Below, piece after piece: positions 6,487-9,755 of a stretch of 9,755 nt of DNA. The notes beneath the pieces were generated by a model. The model saw only the letters and a list, made by a program, of their open reading frames with translations, searched no databases and was not told where the DNA came from. Position 1 is the first letter of the stretch. Each line of letters opens with the position of its first letter. The translations under genes and the position numbers were made by a program. Source of the DNA: Actinomycetes bacterium (GTDB taxonomy: Bacteria; Actinomycetota; Acidimicrobiia; Acidimicrobiales; Microtrichaceae); contig JAFAFZ010000093.1 in the NCBI GenBank assembly GCA_023423215.1, positions 1 through 9,755 on the forward strand. Reading direction: 5' to 3'.

Positions 6487-7404
6487 TCACCAGCCGTTGC
6501 GCAGGAGCACGTCGGCTGCCATCGCCCCGAAGAGCAGGGTGATGTAGGTGATCGAGAAGGTGAACAGCCGGATCGCCCGGGCGGGTGACTCGGTGCGCAG
6601 CACCTCGATCGAGAACCACGTGAACACGGCGCCCAGCACGATCGCGGAGAGCCAGTAGAGGGGGCCGAGCTCGGCTGCCCAGCCGAACACGAGCGACGAG
6701 GCGACGACGAGCAGCGTGTAGCCGACGATCTGCCGGGTGGTCTCGCGATGGCTCGCGACCACGGGCAGCATCGGCACGTCGACACGTGCGTAGTCGTCCT
6801 TGTACTTGATGGCGAGCGCCCAGAAGTGCGGGGGCGTCCAGAAGAACATGAGGGCGAACAGCGACAGCGGGGCCAGGCTGAAGGTGGCGCTGACCGAGTC
6901 GGTCACCGCGGACCAGCCGATCAGGACCGGGATGCACCCCGCGATCCCGCCGATGACGATGTTCTGCTTCGACGAGCGCTTCAACCACAGCGTGTAGACG
7001 AAGACGTAGAAGAGGCAGGCGGACAGGCCCAGCACCGCGGAGAGCGGGTTGACCACGGTCCAGAGCCACAGGAAGGCGACGGCCTCGATCGCGACGGCGA
7101 AGACCAGGGCGGAGCGGGGGGTCACGGCGCCGGTCACCAGCGGGCGGCCCTTCGTGCGCTCCATCAGGGCGTCGATGTCCCGGTCGACGTACATGTTGAT
7201 GGCGTTGGCGCCGCCGGCGGCGAGCGATCCGCCCACGACCGTGGCGAACATCAGCCACAGCGAGGGCGCCCCGCCCTCGGCGACGACCATCGTCGGCACC
7301 GTGGTGACGAGCAGCAGCTCGATGATGCGCGGTTTGGTCAGTGCGACGTAGGCACTGACGCGGGCACCGATGGTGATCGGTTGGGGGAGCGCCGGCGCGA
7401 CCAT
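6487..7404 (-). CDS. ctaB: Protoheme IX farnesyltransferase (heme O synthase)
   Basis: This 305-residue UbiA-family membrane prenyltransferase adds a farnesyl group from farnesyl diphosphate to heme B, making heme O for CtaA. The first Asp-rich motif is N70-x-x-x-D74-x-x-x-D78 (NMYVDRDID), followed by ERTKGRPL. The second site is [16 protein letters not shown] (190-205) followed by PMLPV. About nine hydrophobic helices and the length are typical of the family. LTKPR at 22-26 is the usual N-terminal signature. The ATG at 7404 has no clear Shine-Dalgarno sequence; a -10-like TACGTT 10 bases upstream hints at a nearly leaderless message. It is divergent from ctaA and upstream of the oxidase operon on the same strand, separated by 175 bases. 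Identity is certain. Confidence 0.97.
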   Translation of the reverse strand: MVAPALPQPITIGARVSAYVALTKPRIIELLLVTTVPTMVVAEGGAPSLWLMFATVVGGSLAAGGANAINMYVDRDIDALMERTKGRPLVTGAVTPRSALVFAVAIEAVAFLWLWTVVNPLSAVLGLSACLFYVFVYTLWLKRSSKQNIVIGGIAGCIPVLIGWSAVTDSVSATFSLAPLSLFALMFFWTPPHFWALAIKYKDDYARVDVPMLPVVASHRETTRQIVGYTLLVVASSLVFGWAAELGPLYWLSAIVLGAVFTWFSIEVLRTESPARAIRLFTFSITYITLLFGAMAADVLLRNGW

Positions 7405-7561
7405 GACGGGTCACAACGTACGTTGCGGTCCCCGCCGCGAGCCAACGCGCACGCACCTTCACCCCTCCGGAGCCCCTCCCCCGCCGTTGGCCCGAGGGGC
7501 CGACCGGGTGCCCGGCCCCGGCTGGCCGACCCGCCGGGGGGCTGCTCTAACCTTCGGGTCG
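7405..7561. promoter_or_regulatory. Divergent promoter region between ctaB and ctaA
   Basis: This 157-base spacer must carry promoters for both heme-biosynthesis genes. For ctaA, TAACCT (7548-7553) fits an actinobacterial TAnnnT -10 box and ends 8 bases before the ATG, where transcription would start at or next to the start codon. For ctaB, minus-strand TACGTT (7415-7420) is 10 bases before the ATG, with TTGGCT (7440-7445) as a weak -35 at 19-base spacing. Neither gene has a Shine-Dalgarno tract, which agrees with leaderless or near-leaderless starts. The middle is very GC-rich and shows no gene. Confidence 0.4.
7414..7425. repeat. 12-bp palindrome next to the ctaB start
   Basis: CAACGTACGTTG is a perfect dyad 10 bases upstream of the ctaB ATG and overlaps its candidate -10 box. 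Its place suits an operator for a repressor of ctaB, but a dyad this short is weak evidence on its own. Confidence 0.35.
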
Positions 7562-8524
7562 ATGACCCCCGCGAGCGAGCCGTCGGAGCCCCCCGCCGAA
7601 CGCTGGACGTTGTCGCCGTCGACCTACCGCGCCGTCGTGGTCGTGGCGCTCCTGCTCATCTCGGGCATCGTCGTCACCGGCGCGGCGGTCCGCCTGACCG
7701 GCTCGGGCATGGGCTGCGAGACCTGGCCCCGCTGCACCGACGAGGAGCTGCTGCGCTTCGGCGACCCGAACCAGGCGATCGAGCAGGCGAACCGCCTGAT
7801 CACCGGCCTGGTCTCGGTGTCCGTCGCGGCGGCGGTGCTCGGCTCGCTGCGGCGTCGTCCCTACCGACGGGACCTGGTGTGGTGGTCGGTCGGCCTGGTC
7901 GGCGGCGTGCTCGGCCAGATCGTGCTCGGCGGCATCACCGTCCTGGTCCACCTGCACCCCGCCGCCGTGGCGGGGCACTTCGTCCTGTCGATGATCCTGC
8001 TGGTGGACGTGGTCGTGCTGCTGTGGCGGGCCTCGCACGACGACTCTCCGCGCCGACCACGGGTGCGACCCGTCGAGCTGAACCTGTCGCGGGCGGCGGT
8101 CGTCGCGGCGACCGCGCTCATGGTGACGGGGCCCGTCGTCACCGGCAGCGGCCCGCACGCGGGCGACGCCGAGGCCGAGCGCTTCGGCTTCTTCATCCCC
8201 GACGTCGTGCGGGTGCACAGCATCAACATGTGGGTGTTCCTGTCGCTGGTGGTGGTGCTGCTCACGGTGCTCGCCCGCCGCCACGCCCCGGCCGACATCC
8301 TGCGACGGGGCTACCGGCTGCTCGTCGCGATCGTGGCGCAGGGCGGCATCGGCTACCTGCAGTACGAGCTGGGCATCCCACCGTGGCTGGTCATCCTGCA
8401 CATCGTCGGCGCCACGACGGTCGTCGGCCTGATGACGTGGTTCCACCTGGGCCTGTCCGGCCCGGTCGCCGCCGCGGAGGCCCCGGACGAGCGCCCTGTC
8501 CAGCGGCGCGTCGCCACGCCATGA
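7562..8524 (+). CDS. ctaA: Heme A synthase
   Basis: This 320-residue, eight-helix COX15/CtaA-family membrane protein oxidises the methyl group of heme O to the formyl group of heme A, needed by CtaD. Landmarks: RLTGSGMGC (44-52) with the cysteine pair C52/C58 (CETWPRC), E74-x-x-N77-R78 in the second helix, H139 after [18 protein letters not shown] (194-202), H219 and H280. The position after the conserved Glu is Asn (N77) where Bacillus CtaA has a heme-ligand His; as I recall, actinobacterial enzymes commonly have EFGNR there, so this is a lineage trait. The ATG at 7562 begins a short polar segment before the first helix. Longer in-frame starts would add a Pro/Arg-rich stretch lying in the promoter. 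Its stop overlaps the clpS start (ATGA), so the two are probably co-transcribed. Identity is very secure. Confidence 0.95.
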   Translation: MTPASEPSEPPAERWTLSPSTYRAVVVVALLLISGIVVTGAAVRLTGSGMGCETWPRCTDEELLRFGDPNQAIEQANRLITGLVSVSVAAAVLGSLRRRPYRRDLVWWSVGLVGGVLGQIVLGGITVLVHLHPAAVAGHFVLSMILLVDVVVLLWRASHDDSPRRPRVRPVELNLSRAAVVAATALMVTGPVVTGSGPHAGDAEAERFGFFIPDVVRVHSINMWVFLSLVVVLLTVLARRHAPADILRRGYRLLVAIVAQGGIGYLQYELGIPPWLVILHIVGATTVVGLMTWFHLGLSGPVAAAEAPDERPVQRRVATP

Positions 8525-8811
8525 GCTCGACCGCCCCGCTCGAGGTCGCCGAACCCGACGTCGACGCGACGGCCGACACCGCGTCGCCGTGGGTCGTGAT
8601 CGTCTGGAACGACCCCATCAACCTGATGTCCTACGTCAGCTTCGTGCTGCAGAAGCTGTTCGGGTACTCCCGCGACGAGGCGGACCGCCTGATGATGCAG
8701 GTGCACACCGAGGGCAAGGCGGTGGTGTCGAACGGCAGCCGCTCGGATGCCGAGCGCGACGTCTTCCGTCTCCACGAGCACGGCCTGTGGGCCACGATGC
8801 AGCAGGACTGA
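8521..8811 (+). CDS. clpS: ATP-dependent Clp protease adaptor ClpS
   Basis: This 96-residue cytoplasmic adaptor binds N-degron substrates and the N-domain of ClpC/ClpA, delivering proteins to the Clp protease. A disordered acidic N-terminus (1-22) precedes the compact domain. The binding-pocket signature [10 protein letters not shown] (30-39) is clear, with N30 and D31 in the usual substrate-contact positions. The second signature, [12 protein letters not shown] with H62, also matches. Length is normal. The ATG overlaps the ctaA stop by four bases (ATGA), a layout of translational coupling; no separate ribosome binding site is visible. DUF2017 follows after 12 bases, the usual actinobacterial partner order. 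A protease adaptor sharing a message with heme A synthase is an unusual pairing. Confidence 0.96.
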   Translation: MSSTAPLEVAEPDVDATADTASPWVVIVWNDPINLMSYVSFVLQKLFGYSRDEADRLMMQVHTEGKAVVSNGSRSDAERDVFRLHEHGLWATMQQD

Positions 8812-8823
8812 GCGGGCGACGCG

Positions 8824-9297
8824 ATGGGCTTCTTCGACAGCGTCTTCGAGCCGCCGTTCCGCCGGAACCGCCAGGGCCGGTTCGTGGTGAACCTCTCCGA
8901 GGACGAGCGCGGCCTGATCGAGCAGCTCGTCGAGCAGCTGCGCGAGCTGCTCGGCTCGGACAGCCCGGCGCTGCGCCGGCTCTTCCCGCCGCCCTACGGC
9001 GACGACGAGGAGCGCAACCAGGGCTACGCGGTGCTCGCCGGCGCCGAGCTGATCGAGAAGCGCCTCGCCGCGCTCGACGTCGTCTCCACCACGATCCACC
9101 AGGACGAGCTCGACGAGGAGCAGGTCGAGGCGTGGATGCGCAGCATCAACGACATCCGCCTGGTGCTCGGCACGATGCTCGACGTCACCGAAGAGGGCGA
9201 CGCACCGGCCGACGACGACCCGCAGGCGCCCGTGTACGCGGCGTACGAGTACCTGGGCATGCTGCTCGAGCGCATCGTGCGCTCGCTGTCCGGCTGA
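8824..9297 (+). CDS. DUF2017 family protein
   Basis: This 157-residue soluble, mostly helical and acidic protein has no signal peptide or membrane segment. It starts MGFFDSVFEPPF, with an RFVVNLSEDE segment (19-28) and a Leu/Glu-rich helix (29-43). A conserved-looking FPPPYGDDEERN stretch (54-65) and a C-terminal helix ending in YLGMLLERIVRSLSG complete it. The family is known mainly from actinobacteria as the gene after clpS (Rv1331/Rv1332 in Mycobacterium tuberculosis have this order). Its biochemical role is unknown to me; neighbourhood suggests a link to ClpS-dependent proteolysis. The ATG at 8824 is 12 bases after clpS, with GAGCGGG as a weak ribosome binding site. The family call rests on sequence pattern and neighbour order together. 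Confidence 0.85.
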   Translation: MGFFDSVFEPPFRRNRQGRFVVNLSEDERGLIEQLVEQLRELLGSDSPALRRLFPPPYGDDEERNQGYAVLAGAELIEKRLAALDVVSTTIHQDELDEEQVEAWMRSINDIRLVLGTMLDVTEEGDAPADDDPQAPVYAAYEYLGMLLERIVRSLSG

Positions 9298-9315
9298 CCC
9301 GGCCGAGCTGATCGC

Positions 9316-9755
9316 TCAGCCGCCCGGCACGTCGCACGCGTCGCCCACGGACGTCGCGACGTCGAGGAACTCGTCGGTGTCGGTCAGGCCCTCCTCGTCC
9401 GAGAGGCGCTCGACCCCGAAGTGCTCGACCAGGCCCGCGCCGTAGCAGCGGGCGACGTCCAGCTCGGCGCCTGCCGACGAGGCGACCTCGGCGACGATGC
9501 TGTTGAGCAGCGAGGCGTGCTCGACCGCGTCGCTGGCTCCCTCGGACCCGGCGGCGGCGATCTCGACGTCCGGGCCCGGATCGCAGGAGCGCAGCTCGAC
9601 CTCGTCGCCGTCCTCGACGGCGGTGGCGCCCGCCTCGAGCGGGAGCGAGGCGGCCCAGCGCGCGGCGGCCGCGGCGAAGGTCGAGGTCGCGTCGACCGGC
9701 TCGTCGCCCGACCGGCCGTCGTCCGCGTCGGCGACCACCACGGTGGCAGTCTCAT
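9316..9755 (-). CDS. Unrecognised protein, 3' part (start outside window)
   Basis: This frame stays open to the right edge and gives 145 C-terminal residues. It is Ala/Glu/Asp-rich with three cysteines (in RSCDPG, ARCYG and DACD), no membrane helix and a stop 18 bases after the converging DUF2017 gene. The reading has actinobacterial third-position GC bias and contains segments such as SLLNSIVAEV and LVEHFGVERLSDEE that look like ordinary folded protein. The spaced cysteines would suit an exported protein with disulfides, but no signal peptide can be checked because the N-terminus is missing. A GTG at 9741 could serve as a start, yet the frame continues upstream in the same composition, so I treat it as partial. 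No family is recognised. Confidence 0.6.
   Translation of the reverse strand, partial: ETATVVVADADDGRSGDEPVDATSTFAAAAARWAASLPLEAGATAVEDGDEVELRSCDPGPDVEIAAAGSEGASDAVEHASLLNSIVAEVASSAGAELDVARCYGAGLVEHFGVERLSDEEGLTDTDEFLDVATSVGDACDVPGG

Noticed and set aside
7562..8524. CtaA as inactive because N77 replaces the second-helix heme ligand
   Set aside because: Asn at this place is, as far as I recall, usual for actinobacterial heme A synthases. The Glu, the cysteine pair and the other histidines are all present.
6748..8811. Plus-strand 687-codon frame running across ctaB, the spacer, ctaA and into clpS
   Set aside because: Only its last 96 codons are real (clpS). The rest is antisense to ctaB or out of frame with ctaA and has the composition of a shadow.
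9307..9320. Hairpin GCTGA-TCGC-TCAGC between the converging DUF2017 and right-edge genes as a shared terminator
   Set aside because: The stem is only 5 bp with no U-run, and it includes the stop codon of the right-edge gene. Too weak to call.

Overview
The window reads as a GC-rich actinobacterial chromosome segment. ClpS followed directly by a DUF2017 protein, the actinobacterial form of heme A synthase, and a subunit IV resembling actinobacterial CtaF all point that way. A subunit II carrying a fused cytochrome c (caa3 type) suggests a deep-branching class such as Acidimicrobiia rather than mycobacteria or streptomycetes. The class assignment is an inference. Nearly every base is accounted for by a terminal-oxidase locus; I see no mobile element, CRISPR array, tRNA or rRNA.

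Layout. Positions 1-6311 hold five tightly packed minus-strand genes, transcribed right to left: a subunit I-like protein without metal ligands (4737-6311), a divergent subunit III ctaE (4145-4735), an enlarged ctaF-like subunit IV (3226-4137), a caa3-type ctaC with fused cytochrome c (1998-3215), and a catalytically complete ctaD (1-1934, running off the left edge). A 175-bp gap (6312-6486) contains a compact nested inverted-repeat element. Upstream of it, on the same strand, is ctaB (heme O synthase, 6487-7404). A 157-bp divergent spacer follows, and then a plus-strand operon: ctaA (heme A synthase, 7562-8524), clpS (8521-8811) and a DUF2017 gene (8824-9297). The right edge holds the 3' end of an unrecognised minus-strand gene (9316-9755).

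How they work together. CtaB and CtaA turn heme B into heme A for CtaD. CtaC takes electrons through its own heme c and CuA and passes them to CtaD, which reduces oxygen. CtaE and the CtaF-like protein are expected structural subunits.

The main discovery candidate is the first gene of the oxidase operon. It is a full-length 12-helix paralog of subunit I that aligns with CtaD without gaps through the key helices, yet all six heme/CuB histidines and the proton-channel Asp, Glu and Lys are replaced. The whole protein has only two histidines. It is one base from a CtaE that has itself lost signature residues of its family. This suggests a non-catalytic subunit I/III module built into the oxidase or its assembly line. 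Secondary points are a two-helix module shared by the CtaD tail and the CtaF-like protein, and a three-way-junction-like element upstream of the operon.
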